Assembly (NCBI GenBank): GCA_045802605.1
Contig: JBJMQS010000036.1
Coordinates: 1-64,000 of the forward strand
Length of the DNA: 64,000 nt
Direction: 5' to 3'
Source: JBJMQS01 sp045802605
GTDB lineage: Bacteria; Planctomycetota; Planctomycetia; Gemmatales; Gemmataceae
A program made the position numbers and the translations under genes. Below are positions 33,647 to 44,600 of the stretch, in pieces. Within the stretch, counting starts at the first letter, position 1, and the number at the start of each line of letters is the position of its first letter. The notes beneath the pieces were generated by a model, which ran no database searches, was not told the origin of the DNA, and saw nothing but the letters and a program-made list of their open reading frames with translations.

Positions 33647-34402
33647 ATGACACACGCCACACTAGCGTCCGCTCCGCGGACCTCCGACCTGGGCATCGAT
33701 CGCGCCTTCGTGATCCAGATGGCCCGGGTTCCGTTTATTGCCGTCGGCTTTACATTAGCCGCCTGGCTCGGACAACAGATCTCGCCTTATGTCCCGGTCG
33801 TCTTGCTCTGCCTCGGCATGATCGTCGCGGCGGTGGTGGATGGCTGGAAGTTCAAGGTTCCAAACTGGCTGACCCTGCCGCTCATTGTGAGTGGCTGGAT
33901 CATCGGCCTGTTGCACAGTGCGCAGATCGCCGTTGGCCCAGGTCCCATCACTGCGGACTATGCCGCAGCTACGCCATTGGGCGGCGGGCTTGGGGCTGCG
34001 GTACTCGGCACAGCCATCGGCTTCGCCATGCTCTTCCCGGCACTCTTCGTCGGCGGCATGGGCCAAGGCGATGTGAAGATGCAGATGGGCTTCGGTTCCT
34101 GGGTGGGCGCACTCTACGGCGGCCATGAAGGCGGCTGGACCATCGCGCTTGCGGTTTGTTGCGGCATGATGGTCGGCGGGGTCATCGCCTTGGCGATGAT
34201 GCTCATCCGCGGCGAATTGCACAAGAACTTGCAGAACTTCCGCGAGATTCTCACGGACTTCAAGGTCTTGGCCGTCGCCGGTCCGAAGTATGCGGCCGAC
34301 CGCGCCAAACAACGCCGGCCATATTGGCATCGGCTGCCCTATGGAATCCCGCTGTGCATCGGGTTCGTGGGGTACCTCGTGTACCTGTATGCCACGGTGT
34401 GA
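33647..34402 (+). CDS. cpaA: prepilin peptidase (A24 family) of the Tad system
   Basis: 251 residues with several membrane helices. The two catalytic Asp motifs of A24 aspartate proteases are visible: VVDGWKFKVPNW and GGMGQGDVKMQM (GxGD). It cleaves the leader of Flp pilins at the inner membrane. It is longer than minimal CpaA because of a 35-residue N-terminal extension and a basic C-terminal region. Confidence 0.9.
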   Translation: MTHATLASAPRTSDLGIDRAFVIQMARVPFIAVGFTLAAWLGQQISPYVPVVLLCLGMIVAAVVDGWKFKVPNWLTLPLIVSGWIIGLLHSAQIAVGPGPITADYAAATPLGGGLGAAVLGTAIGFAMLFPALFVGGMGQGDVKMQMGFGSWVGALYGGHEGGWTIALAVCCGMMVGGVIALAMMLIRGELHKNLQNFREILTDFKVLAVAGPKYAADRAKQRRPYWHRLPYGIPLCIGFVGYLVYLYATV

Positions 34403-34678
34403 TTGTTCCACAGTGCGCCGGCTCGGTGGCCTGGAGCAAACTGGGAACGACGCAGTCAACGGATCTTTCCCTGTTTCCGCAATACCGGCAAGATCGTGAA
34501 GACCGGAACAACCGGTGCACCCGGTAGAAGCGGAAAAGTTTAAGCCAGCTACCACGGTTGGCCGAAATTCCAGTGGGGAGAGAATCCACACGGACCCCGC
34601 GAGGGCCCGATTGGCCGGACCGCATGGCGCGGCCCGGGGTTACCCGAGTGTTTTCACCCTCCCCTGAGGTTCGGCACC

Positions 34679-35812
34679 ATGAAGTCGAAATCCGTCATCC
34701 TGATGGTTGTCGCGATGGCCTGCGGCCTGGCCGCGGCGTACACGACCGCCAAACTAACCGCCAAGAGCACCGAAGAAAACGAAAACGTGTTGGTCGCCAC
34801 CAGCGAAATCAAAATTGGCACGGTCATCAAAGATCCGGAAAAGCTCTTTGCCGTGGCTGAGTATAAGAAGGGCACCGCTCCAGGTGCCGTTACTGAAATC
34901 GAAAAGCTCAAAGACAAGATCGTCACCCGGACCGTCCGGGCTGGGAACTTCATCAATATCGAAGACCTCAGCAGTAACTTCGGCATCAATCCACCCAAGG
35001 GCACCAAGGCGATGGCCATCAAGGTCACCGCTGACGCCGCCGTTGGAGGGTTTATCATGCCGGGTTCGCGGGTCGATGTGATGGCCACGATCGTCGATTC
35101 TCGCGACCGGCCCGAAGTGATCACCGTATTGCAAAACCAAGAAGTTCTGGCCGTTGACAAAATCTCCGTGCGGCCCGATGGCCAATCGGCGGTGGACACG
35201 ATCAACAACGTAACGCTGGCGGTCACGCCACAAAATGCTCAGAAGCTCGAATTGGCTCTGCGTAAAAGCGGTGGCACGGTTCGGCTCCTGTTGCGCGATC
35301 AAAACGATACCACGATCACTCACATGTCCTCGACCCGGGACCTGAATGGCAACGCCGTGGATTTCGGGCCTGGCTCAAGTGACGTCATCGTCCGAGCACT
35401 CGCGGCTATCCAGGACCTTCCTGTGGGCCAAGTCATCGATGATCCAGCGAAGTACTTCCAGTCCGTGCCCGTGGCAGTGATGCCAGAACGCGGTTACGCG
35501 GAGCCAGACTTGGCCAAGCTCAAAGACCTGACGGTCATGGTGCCATTGTTTAAGGATTCACTGGCCACGATGAAGCATTTCGAAGCGCCAGTGAAAGGCT
35601 CGACGAATGCTGTCGTGGCACCAGCCGGACCGATTCGCTCAATGCTCTACATTCAAAATCTCGGCAAAGAGCCGCAGATGGTGATGTACCAGGATGGCGT
35701 AATGCTGGCAGGCGAAGCGGCTCCGAAAACCGCTCCGCCGCCATCCGCGCCGGAGAAGACTGAGAAGACTGAGAAGACAGACAAGGCTCCGGCTACGAAG
35801 TCGGAGAAGTAA
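34679..35812 (+). CDS. cpaB: Flp pilus assembly protein CpaB/RcpC
   Basis: 377 residues with an N-terminal membrane anchor (VILMVVAMACGLAAAYTTA). A SAF-type domain follows (ATSEIKIGTVIKDPEKLFAV), then the RcpC region PGSRVDVMATIVDSRD and TLAVTPQNAQKLELAL. A second SAF-like segment lies near residues 240-300 (IQDLPVGQVIDDPAKYF). The C terminus is a Pro/Glu/Lys tail with EKTEKTEKTDK. It stabilises the secretin channel in the periplasm. Confidence 0.93.
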   Translation: MKSKSVILMVVAMACGLAAAYTTAKLTAKSTEENENVLVATSEIKIGTVIKDPEKLFAVAEYKKGTAPGAVTEIEKLKDKIVTRTVRAGNFINIEDLSSNFGINPPKGTKAMAIKVTADAAVGGFIMPGSRVDVMATIVDSRDRPEVITVLQNQEVLAVDKISVRPDGQSAVDTINNVTLAVTPQNAQKLELALRKSGGTVRLLLRDQNDTTITHMSSTRDLNGNAVDFGPGSSDVIVRALAAIQDLPVGQVIDDPAKYFQSVPVAVMPERGYAEPDLAKLKDLTVMVPLFKDSLATMKHFEAPVKGSTNAVVAPAGPIRSMLYIQNLGKEPQMVMYQDGVMLAGEAAPKTAPPPSAPEKTEKTEKTDKAPATKSEK

Positions 35813-35965
35813 GACCACGGAGGGGGGTCCGCCTTAGGCGGATCTGACGGGTGCCGCGGGGGTGGCCACCAGGGATGGACCACCTCCGACACCCCGGAAG
35901 ATCAGTGGACAGCTTTGCTGGCCGCTGACCACCGGACACTGATCATTGCAAGAAAGAGGTGTAGG

Positions 35966-37600
35966 ATGCGCCGGACGAGTCACGTCCTCAAACGAGCAGC
36001 CTTCGGACTTTTGGCTGCCAGCTTTTTGCACAGCTCGGCAATAGCCCAGACGCCGGCGCCCGAAACAGCCACCACCGCTTCAGCGGATGCGAATAGCGGA
36101 GCCGTCATCGTTGTCGCTATCAACGGCGCTCAACGTTTGCAGCTCACTAGCAAAAAAGCGATCCGCTCCGTCATCAACGAAAAAGATGCGGTGGCCCGAA
36201 TTCAGCCGCTCGCCACCGAGCAGAACGCCGTCATGGTGCTCGGCCTGACCGCGGGCAGCAGCAAAATCACGCTGACTGACATCGATGGCAAGACCGAGTC
36301 ATTTGACGTCTTGGTCCAGCTCGACGTCGATGCCGTTAAGACGGTCATCAAGCACGCTTTTCCGACCGCCAATGTCACGCCGATTCCAGCCGGCACGAAT
36401 CGCATCGTGCTGACCGGCAATGTGGCCCACCCTGAAGATATCGAGACGATTCTTCGCATCGCTCAGGGTGTCGTCGGCGGCGAAGTCTACAACGCCATGA
36501 ACGTCGGCGGGGTTCGTCAGGTGCAACTTGACGTGACCATTGCTCGCGTCAATCGCACAGAAGCCCGCCGCCGCAACACCAACATCATCGCCGACGGCAA
36601 CACCGTATCGTTCGGCAGCCTGCTGCCGGGCCTGCTCCAACAAGGCTCGAGCCCGCCGACCACCGGCGGCACTGGACCCGGCGTTCTCAACGTTCGTGCT
36701 CCGGCGACGCCATTACTTTCCACAGGCACGGTCGGCACCAACATGGTCGTCGGCATCGTGCCGGCTAACGTGAACGTTTTGATGCAGGCACTTCGAACCG
36801 AGGGCCTCGCCAAATTGCTCGCCGAGCCGAAACTGGTCACCATGAGCGGTCACCCCGCGGTGTTTCAGGCGGGCGGCCAGCAGGCAGTGATCGGGCCCTC
36901 TTCGGGCATCACTGGCCCGGGCGTCGTGTTCCAGGACGTCGGCACGACGCTCAACTTCCTGCCGATCGTATTGGACAATGGCAAGATTTTCCTCGAAGTG
37001 AATCCGGAAGTTCGTGGCCGCGATGACGCCAACGGCATCAGCACTTCAACCGGCTTCGTGCCGGGCTTTTCGGTGCAGCGCGTCAGCACGCGAGTGACCA
37101 TGGAAGCTGGTCAAACCTTCGCTATCGGCGGTCTCATCCAAACGGAAACGTCCTCCACGACGAACAAAGTTCCGTTCCTAGGGGATCTGCCGTTTATCGG
37201 GGCGGCCTTCAGTTCGATCTCTTATGAAGACCGCGAGGAAGAACTCGTCATCCTCGTAACGCCCTATCTGGTCGATCCGATGGACTGCAAACAGGCTCCC
37301 TGCAAACTTCCGGGCACAGAAACGCGCAAGCCCGACGATTTTGAACTATTCTTGGAAACGATCCTGGAAGCGCCGCGCGGACAGCGCGACGTTTTCCAAG
37401 GCCGGCATTATGTTCCGGCCTGGAAGAATGACCCCACGACTGCCGACAAGCTGCCCTGTGGTGGCGGCAAATGTGCAGGCGGATGCCCCAGTGGAAACTG
37501 CGGCACGGGCGGATGCGCAAGCGGTCATTGCAACGCGGCTCAATCGGGAACAGTCACGCCTGTGACCATCACCGTTTCGAGTCCGCCCGCTTCGCACTAG
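35966..37600 (+). CDS. cpaC: Tad secretin CpaC/RcpA with Cys-rich tail
   Basis: 544 residues from ATG 35966 with AGAGG upstream; a signal peptide ends SSAIAQ. Then come a pilus-assembly N domain (VINEKDAVARIQPL), a BON-like segment (IVLTGNVAHPEDIETILRIA) and the secretin domain (LAEPKLVTMSGHPAVFQAGG, EVNPEVRGRDDANG, TFAIGGLIQTET, VPFLGDLPFIGAAF, EEELVILVTPYLV). The last 60 residues are unusual: six Cys in Gly-rich CGGGKCAGGCPSGNC-type spacing. It forms the outer-membrane pore of the pilus. Confidence 0.93.
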   Translation: MRRTSHVLKRAAFGLLAASFLHSSAIAQTPAPETATTASADANSGAVIVVAINGAQRLQLTSKKAIRSVINEKDAVARIQPLATEQNAVMVLGLTAGSSKITLTDIDGKTESFDVLVQLDVDAVKTVIKHAFPTANVTPIPAGTNRIVLTGNVAHPEDIETILRIAQGVVGGEVYNAMNVGGVRQVQLDVTIARVNRTEARRRNTNIIADGNTVSFGSLLPGLLQQGSSPPTTGGTGPGVLNVRAPATPLLSTGTVGTNMVVGIVPANVNVLMQALRTEGLAKLLAEPKLVTMSGHPAVFQAGGQQAVIGPSSGITGPGVVFQDVGTTLNFLPIVLDNGKIFLEVNPEVRGRDDANGISTSTGFVPGFSVQRVSTRVTMEAGQTFAIGGLIQTETSSTTNKVPFLGDLPFIGAAFSSISYEDREEELVILVTPYLVDPMDCKQAPCKLPGTETRKPDDFELFLETILEAPRGQRDVFQGRHYVPAWKNDPTTADKLPCGGGKCAGGCPSGNCGTGGCASGHCNAAQSGTVTPVTITVSSPPASH

Positions 37601-37681
37601 GCAAGCCGGGAAGGAATCTGGCGGCCGGTCGTCCTCGCGGCGACCGGCCGCATTGTTTTTACCTTCGGAGATGGACCCCAC

Positions 37682-38917
37682 ATGCAACGCATCGTCATCT
37701 GCGACCCGAACGACGAGACTCGCGAACACCTTCGCGGCATGCTCTTGGGCATCGATTTCGCCTTTCTCGATGCCGAATGCAAGCGCTACGACGCGTTCTA
37801 CGATATCCTCGCCGACGGTAATCCACCGGACTTAGCGATTATCAATCTCGACGGCGATCGCGAGAAGTCATTGCAATGTGTCGCGCAACTCTCGGCCAAT
37901 TTCGCCGAGGTGCCACAGATCGTGGTGAGCCGCAACCACGGTGCGATTCTCGAAGCGCTGCAGGCCGGTGCCAAGCAGTTTTTGACCGACCCATTCACAC
38001 TCGAAGATCTATTGCGGGCCTTGCGCAAATTGACGGCCAACAACACCGGCCCACAAGCCAGCAACAGCTCAGGCAGCAATATCCCGCGAATGACAACGAC
38101 CTCGCACGTCATCGCGGTTTTAGGCGCTCACGGGGGCGTCGGCTCCACCACGCTAGCCGTGAATCTGGGCTGTGCAATCGCAGCCGAGCCCGAACATGCC
38201 GCGGCTTTGATCGACTTGGACCTCGCTTTGGGCGATGCCGGCGTGCATTTAGCCATCACGCCGCACTACACCATGTCGGACTTGGCCGCCAACATCGACA
38301 AGCTGGATCTCAATTTCCTCAAGCGGTCCATGGTCAAGCACGAAACTAGCGGATTGTCGGTGCTCGATCGCCCTGTACAAATCAGTGACCTCGAAGGCAT
38401 TCAAGGTGCTCACGTGGAGCGCGTGCTCAACCTGCTCAAGCTCAGTTATACGCACCTCATTCTCGACCTGTCGAAGCGATTCACCCCGGTCGATATGGCA
38501 GCGCTCGCGGTTGCGGACGTAATCCTCTTGGTCACCCAACTCGAGTTGGCCTGTGTGTTGAATACGACACGGGTCATTGCCGCGTTGAGTGCCGTGGATG
38601 GAATCGGCGAGCGACTGAAAGTTGTGCTTACGAAGTCCGGAGCTGAAGAAGCGGAAGAGGAACGCCACCGCATCAGCCCCAAGAAAGCCGAAGAGATCAT
38701 CGGCCGGCAATTTCACTTCCAAGTCCCGTTTGACCCGCGCGCGGTTAACGGGGCTCGCAGTGAAGGCGTGCCCCTTGTAACTTACGCTCCCCGAAGCCGG
38801 GCGTGGCTGTCGATCCAAAGCCTCGCCGCCTCCCTGACCAACAAGGTCACGGCCGCACCAGCGCCGGCCACCACGTCCGGTGGGTTTCTGCGCGGATTGT
38901 TCAAGACGAAGGTCTAA
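37682..38917 (+). CDS. cpaE: CpaE-like ATPase with receiver-like N domain
   Basis: 411 residues. The N-terminal 120 form a response-regulator-like fold (MQRIVICDPNDETREHLRGM), followed by a MinD/ParA-type ATPase: deviant Walker A GAHGGVGSTTLAVNLGC, AALIDLDLALGDAG, and LDLSKRFTPVDMAAL. CpaE-type proteins place the pilus machine in the cell. It starts 81 bases after cpaC. Confidence 0.92.
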   Translation: MQRIVICDPNDETREHLRGMLLGIDFAFLDAECKRYDAFYDILADGNPPDLAIINLDGDREKSLQCVAQLSANFAEVPQIVVSRNHGAILEALQAGAKQFLTDPFTLEDLLRALRKLTANNTGPQASNSSGSNIPRMTTTSHVIAVLGAHGGVGSTTLAVNLGCAIAAEPEHAAALIDLDLALGDAGVHLAITPHYTMSDLAANIDKLDLNFLKRSMVKHETSGLSVLDRPVQISDLEGIQGAHVERVLNLLKLSYTHLILDLSKRFTPVDMAALAVADVILLVTQLELACVLNTTRVIAALSAVDGIGERLKVVLTKSGAEEAEEERHRISPKKAEEIIGRQFHFQVPFDPRAVNGARSEGVPLVTYAPRSRAWLSIQSLAASLTNKVTAAPAPATTSGGFLRGLFKTKV

Positions 38918-38950
38918 TTGCCCCTGAGTTGACGCACCTAGGAGTTTGCT

Positions 38951-40324
38951 ATGTCCCGTTTGTCGCAAGGTCTTTCCAAACTGAATAGCGGTAAGCCTGG
39001 GCTTGGTGGCGGTGCGTCCGGCTCCGGCGCGAACGGCGCCAACGGCAATAAGAGCTTCGAAGAGCTCAAACGGCATATCCACGGCAAGCTGGTCGAAAAG
39101 CTCGACTTCTCGCGCGTCAAAGATCTGCAATCCGACGCGCTTCGTAAGGATATCCGCCGCGTCGTCGAGCACCTTTGCGACACCGAGAATCCACTGCTCA
39201 ACCGGATGGAGCGCGAGCGGCTCATCGACGAGATCATGGATGAGACCCTCGGCTTCGGTCCGCTCGAAATCTTGCTCAAAGATCCGACGATCTCGGACAT
39301 CATGATCAACGGCCCTTTGAACACGTTTGTCGAACGCCGCGGCAAGCTCGAAAAATCCGAGGTCAAATTCCGCGACAACGATCACTTGCTGCAAATCATT
39401 GACCGCATCGTTTCGAAAGTCGGCCGGCGAATTGATGAAACGAGCCCGATGGTCGACGCCCGTCTGCCCGACGGCTCACGCGTAAACGCCATCATTCCAC
39501 CGCTGGCTCTCGATGGGCCGACGGTTTCCATTCGCCGATTCGGCTCAAACCCGCTCAAGCTGGAAGACCTGCTGAACTACAAAGCCTTCACGCCGGAAAT
39601 GGCGATGTTGATGGAAGCCATCATCAAAGCCCGGCTCAACGTGCTCATCTCCGGCGGTACCGGTTGCGGTAAAACCACGCTGCTCAACACGCTCTCGAGC
39701 TTCATTCCCGGCGATGAGCGCGTGATTACGATCGAAGACGCAGCCGAGTTGCAGTTGCAGCAAGAGCACGTCGTCCGCTTGGAAACCCGCCCGCCGAACA
39801 TTGAAGGCAAGGGCATGGTGACCACCCGCGACCTTGTCCGCAATGCCTTGCGTATGCGTCCTGAGCGAATTATCATCGGCGAGTGCCGCGGTTCCGAGTC
39901 GTTGGACATGCTCCAGGCCATGAACACTGGCCACGCCGGCTCCATGACCACGCTGCACGCCAACAATCCGCGCGAAGGCATGTCGCGTCTCGAAACCATG
40001 ATCATGATGGGCGGCTTCGAGTTGCCGATCAAAGCTATGCGGCAACAGATGGCCTCGGCTATCGACGTGATCATTCAGGCCAATCGTCTGCAAGGCGGGC
40101 CTCGTAAAGTGACCTCAATCACGGAAGTGCTCAACATGGAGCAAGACGTGATCATCATGCAGGACATCTTCAAATATCGGCAACTTGGCGTCGATCAAAA
40201 TGGGCGGGCGTATGGTCAGTTCGAATCGACTGGCGTTCGGCCCAGTTTTGTGCCGCGCTTGGAGCAAAAGGGCATCAAGCTGCCGAGCAACCTGTTCCAA
40301 GAGCGAGTACTGATGCGAGACTAG
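38951..40324 (+). CDS. cpaF: Tad secretion ATPase CpaF/TadA
   Basis: 457 residues of the GspE/VirB11 family. Visible motifs are SGGTGCGKTTLLNTL (Walker A), VITIEDAAELQLQQEHVVRLETRP (Asp box), RNALRMRPERIIIGECRG (Walker B) and MTTLHANNPREGMSRLE (His box). The N terminus is Gly/Ser/Asn-rich. It powers Flp pilus polymerisation. It is the last gene before the terminator; TadB/TadC are not adjacent. Confidence 0.96.
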   Translation: MSRLSQGLSKLNSGKPGLGGGASGSGANGANGNKSFEELKRHIHGKLVEKLDFSRVKDLQSDALRKDIRRVVEHLCDTENPLLNRMERERLIDEIMDETLGFGPLEILLKDPTISDIMINGPLNTFVERRGKLEKSEVKFRDNDHLLQIIDRIVSKVGRRIDETSPMVDARLPDGSRVNAIIPPLALDGPTVSIRRFGSNPLKLEDLLNYKAFTPEMAMLMEAIIKARLNVLISGGTGCGKTTLLNTLSSFIPGDERVITIEDAAELQLQQEHVVRLETRPPNIEGKGMVTTRDLVRNALRMRPERIIIGECRGSESLDMLQAMNTGHAGSMTTLHANNPREGMSRLETMIMMGGFELPIKAMRQQMASAIDVIIQANRLQGGPRKVTSITEVLNMEQDVIIMQDIFKYRQLGVDQNGRAYGQFESTGVRPSFVPRLEQKGIKLPSNLFQERVLMRD

Positions 40325-40345
40325 AAGTCAGTGGTTAGAGGTCGA

Positions 40346-40377
40346 AGCCCACGGGTTTAACCCCGTGGGCTTTTTTT
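40346..40377 (+). terminator. Rho-independent terminator after cpaF
   Basis: Perfect stem GCCCACGGG/CCCGTGGGC with a short TTTAAC loop and a run of seven T. It lies 22 bases after the cpaF stop and also precedes the end of the convergent permease gene. Confidence 0.92.
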
Positions 40378-40380
40378 GAT

Positions 40381-41583
40381 TTATCGCCGCAACAACACCA
40401 TCCGCAACGTGATTGCCGCGCCGGCCGTGATGACATCCGCCGCCCAGATGCCGACGTACGCTGGCACCGCGCCGTCGCGGGCCATATTCGTGCCGGCCAA
40501 CAACAGTGGGTAATAGATAAACACCGTCGGCAAGAAGCAGGTGATGAACGCACTGAGATAATCACTTCGGCCAAACCAAATACCGATCGGCCCACCGACC
40601 AAGACAAAGCAAAGACAGCCGACCGCAAGAGCCGGCCGCTGGTGTAACTCGGCATCAATGCAGTGAACGTCCCGCACGTGGCTCTTGATCGCATGGCGCC
40701 GATAAGTAGCCAAATCCTCTTGGCGATCGGGCGGCAGGCCATCTTCGGGCGGATCATTCAGTTCCGGATGATCGAGCTCCCGTTGGAGCCGTCCCATTTC
40801 TTCCACGACCACCGCTCGGCGTTCCCATAACTCGGGCCAAGTAAGATCGCTGGGACGATTCGGATAGTCCGCCGAGAGCATGTCTTGTGGCAACGGGACT
40901 TCCCAGGTGCGTTCGCCGATGATGCCGCTGCCGCCGTTTTCGCCGATGACGACACAATTAGGCATCTCGATCTTAATGAGCTTTTGGCTGGCGTCGTAGT
41001 GAATCTCGGCTTCGCGAGCGCGGGCCACGACATCGTAGCCACCCTTCTCATCCCTCTGCTTAAACACCACGTCGATGAGCCGCTTGCCCTGCACCTCGCG
41101 CACCCACATGGAAAAGGGCGTCTTCGGATGTCGCAAACAGCCGTGGCGCTTGAGAATGGTGAGGAGCAACTCTTCAACGTCGCCGATGACTTGTGTGCGC
41201 AGAATGCGATGCGTCTGTGGAATGTAGGTGAAATACATCCACATCGTCACGCCGGCTGCGCCGAGGCCGAGCCAAAGTCCCGGACGCAGGAGTCCGCCCA
41301 GCCGGGCTCCGGCAGACTTGACGGCCAGCACCTCGTTGTCCGCCGCGAGGCGGCCGTATACCACACATGTCGCGAACAGTGTGGTCGCCGGGAGTGTATA
41401 CGGCAAAGTGTTCGGAATGAGCAACGGGATCACAGCAAAGATCTGCGACGGCGCGAGGCCACGTTGGGCCGCCTCGGCGAATAGGCCCGCCATCACGAAC
41501 AAGCCGGTGAGCGCGACCAGTGCCAGCAGGAACACCCGCAGCAACTGACCAAACACACTTCGCTGAATCAACGTTCCGAACAT
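40381..41583 (-). CDS. LptF/LptG-family permease
   Basis: 400 residues. N-terminal helices (LLRVFLLALVALTGLFVMAG, LLIPNTLPYTLPATTLFATC) with the diagnostic EVLAVKSAGARLGGLLRP, a large periplasmic beta region (about 130-260), and C-terminal helices (ALAVGCLCFVLVGGPIGIWFG) make the YjgP/YjgQ fold. These permeases extract lipopolysaccharide or a related glycolipid with the LptB ATPase. Whether this one is LptF or LptG cannot be told. Confidence 0.88.
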   Translation of the reverse strand: MFGTLIQRSVFGQLLRVFLLALVALTGLFVMAGLFAEAAQRGLAPSQIFAVIPLLIPNTLPYTLPATTLFATCVVYGRLAADNEVLAVKSAGARLGGLLRPGLWLGLGAAGVTMWMYFTYIPQTHRILRTQVIGDVEELLLTILKRHGCLRHPKTPFSMWVREVQGKRLIDVVFKQRDEKGGYDVVARAREAEIHYDASQKLIKIEMPNCVVIGENGGSGIIGERTWEVPLPQDMLSADYPNRPSDLTWPELWERRAVVVEEMGRLQRELDHPELNDPPEDGLPPDRQEDLATYRRHAIKSHVRDVHCIDAELHQRPALAVGCLCFVLVGGPIGIWFGRSDYLSAFITCFLPTVFIYYPLLLAGTNMARDGAVPAYVGIWAADVITAGAAITLRMVLLRR

Positions 41584-41597
41584 TCATACTCCTGCCG

Positions 41598-41624
41598 GGT
41601 GTGTGAAAGGTTTGTCACACACAC
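41598..41624. repeat. small hairpin between permease and AsmA-like gene
   Basis: GTGTGTGA and TCACACAC pair around an eight-base loop in the 70-base gap. A role in coupling or termination is possible but not shown. Confidence 0.35.
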
Positions 41625-41653
41625 CGTTGCGCTTCGCAAAATCGCCGCGCACC

Positions 41654-44600
41654 CTACTTGGCTTCTGTCGAGTGGCCATTTCGTTTCTGCACTCGCTCGA
41701 GCAAGTGCCGCACCGGGTCAACCACAAATGGCACCGGCTCAGCAGCGAAAGTCGGCTTGGCCAGCGAGCCATGCATCTTGATCTTGAGCAACTGCTGACT
41801 CATCCACGGCGGCACCTCACGCAATCCCACCGGCAGCACTTGCGCGATGCGGGCCCACACGGCGTAGAAGTCGAGATCCACGTGCTCGCCATTGAGGTCC
41901 ATGGCACCGTGACCACCGAGGCTCACCGCAGTCCCGAGCAAATCGACTCGCTCAACCACCATCCGGCGACCTTGAATCTTGAACACCGCATGCGCTTCAT
42001 CGAACGCCACGCCATCGGGGGCACGCAGTGTGGTTGCTTTGAGCAACTCCAATAGCAACGGCAGATCATAAATCTTTCCACTCGGCACGTCGATCTCACC
42101 TCGCCCCGTGAGCTCGTCCAAGCCCATGCCGCGTCCCGCGAGGTAAAGCTGCGCGGTAGTTTTCCCGTTGAGCCGGCCTTCGCCAAGCTTGTTTTGTTGC
42201 CCGAAATCTTGCAACTGCGCGCCCAAGAGTTTCACGTCCATGGCATAATCGAGGCCACTGCCGAAGATGATGCGCGCCTCGCCGGTCAGATCGCCGCCAT
42301 AGGCTTTGCCGGTGACGCCGCGGATCTGCAGCACGTCGGGCGTCTCGGGTTCCACCAGCAGTTGCGCGTGCAGTTGCCGCAACGGTTGCTGCAAGACGGC
42401 TGCGGTGGGAATCGCGGTGTGGCCATTGAGCCATTCCAGGCGATTGCCGCGCACCGAACCGCGGCATGCGATGGTGCCCGCCACGCCAGTCCACGTCACA
42501 CCGGTATCGCAATCCACATCGTTCAGGGCGAGCGAGCCATCCCAATAAAGCACCGGCGGACCGGGCGGGCCCGGAATCGCCGGCGGGTCGTAATAGACCA
42601 ATCGCTTGACATCGACGCCGAACGTCCCGCGCGGCTCCAGCGAAGCGCACGCCCGCTGCAATGTCGCAGGCAGTGCTCGCACGAATTCCTGATCCGCGGA
42701 TAGCGCCGACGCCACGATATTGCGCAAATCAATCCAAAGCCCCTGCTGCGTACGCACCTCGCCGCCGGAAAATCGCAGCGTCGTCTCGCCATGCCGGGCG
42801 GTGCATTCCCCAAGCAGCACCCGGCCACCGGCCGAATGCAAATGGGCTGTCATATCGGTTAGCGCAAACGGGAAGAACGCCGGCCGCAAGTTCGCACCGC
42901 TGGTGCCCAGGGTAATCTCAGCATCGGGAGCACCATCGAGGCGATCAGTGAGCGTGAGCCGCGATGTGAAATCAACATTGCCGGTCGGAGAAAGCAATTC
43001 CCAAACCGGGCCCATGCGATATTTGGCGAGCGCACTCGCGATCGGCTCGCGCAACGGAACTTGCTGCCCGCCGACATCGATGACCAACCGTTTTCCGGCT
43101 GAGCTAATCTCATCGTGTGCCTCGATCGCCAACCGCCCGCCGCCATGACTGGCTGTCACATTATGAAGCACCCAATGGTCCGACGTGTTGGGGTCATCGG
43201 GCATTCCGGGGCCCAGGTGAATATCGAGTTGACCGGAAGTGCGCTCCAATTGGATTGGAAACGCCTCGTAACAAACATCCACATCGTGGCAGCGCAGAAC
43301 ATATTGATCGTGGCCCGCAGGTTGGCCGGCGGGACGATGGATGCGGCCACGGAAGGCGCACTTGCCGCGCACATGGAACGACCGTGCCAGTGTCTGGAAC
43401 TTGGGCGGTAGCGCGGTGATGACGTCCTCATCGACATCAACGTCCGCCGTACCCGTCCCGTCCGGCCCCGCAAAGCACAAATCGATTTCCGGATGCGGCT
43501 CGTCGCCGGTGACGGTGCCTCGCATCGTGGCTCGACCACCGCCGTTCATCTCGCATGACACATCGACGTGATGTCGCCCCGCATGATCGGACGCAAGTTC
43601 GCTGGCAATAATGCCGCGGACCTGCCGCAGCGGGTACGGAAACTTGTGATATCGCCCGGCAATGTTCTCGGGCTTCAATTCAAAGTGCGCATCCCAGCCG
43701 GACTGTTTTCGGCGAGTGAAGCGATAGTCGGCGCTCATGCGCCCGACCGGAGCAAAGCGTTGGTGAAAGCGCTGGGCCCGCTCCGGCAACCGCGCGAATA
43801 GCTCGGGCGTCACGAGCAAATGTTCGACCGAGAGCGTGGCCGATTCGATGGCGTCCGCAGGGTTTTCGATGGGAAGTTTGGCGGCCAGGGTCGCATGCAC
43901 CGGCGCATTGCCGGCCTTCGCATGTGCTTCTTTCACGACCAACTTGCCGTCGGCAATGCGGGCGTCGATCTCCATGGCGTCGAGATCCAAGGGCAACTCA
44001 CGCAGGCCGAGTTTGCCGTTGGTGAGTCCCAATCGCCATTCTGGTTGCCAGACCGGTTTTTCTTCGGGCCGACGATGGGCATCGAGGTGAACATGGGCCA
44101 CACCCGAACAGTGCCGCACCGATTCCACCGGCAGTGGCGCGAAGCGCGCCAGTTCGTGAACCAAATCCAAATTCATCGGCACCGAACACAGATCAATCGC
44201 GAGGTCAATTTCACCGCGATGCCGCCGCCATGCGCCTTCTAGATTCAACGGCCCAAGCCGGCTGGATTCGCCGCGACACTCGAAGTGAGCCAGGCCGGGC
44301 CGGTCTTCGAGCAAGGCGGCCCGGGCGCCGTCCATCTCCCAAATACTCTCGCCGCCATGTGGAGTGGCAACTCGCAACACTAGCGTGCCATGTTCCAGCA
44401 CCACCGTAGGTAGCGGCAAATTCGGCAGCGGCGGCGCGAGTAAGCCGTCAAGGTTCCATTTGCCATCGCGATCGCAAACCGCGGTGATGCGGGCTCGTTC
44501 CAACTTGACTCGCCGGACACGCAAACGGCCTCGCGCCAGTTGTGCGGCATCCGCCTCGATGCGGCCAGTGGGCACTTGCAACACGGGTGTAAAACTCGGA

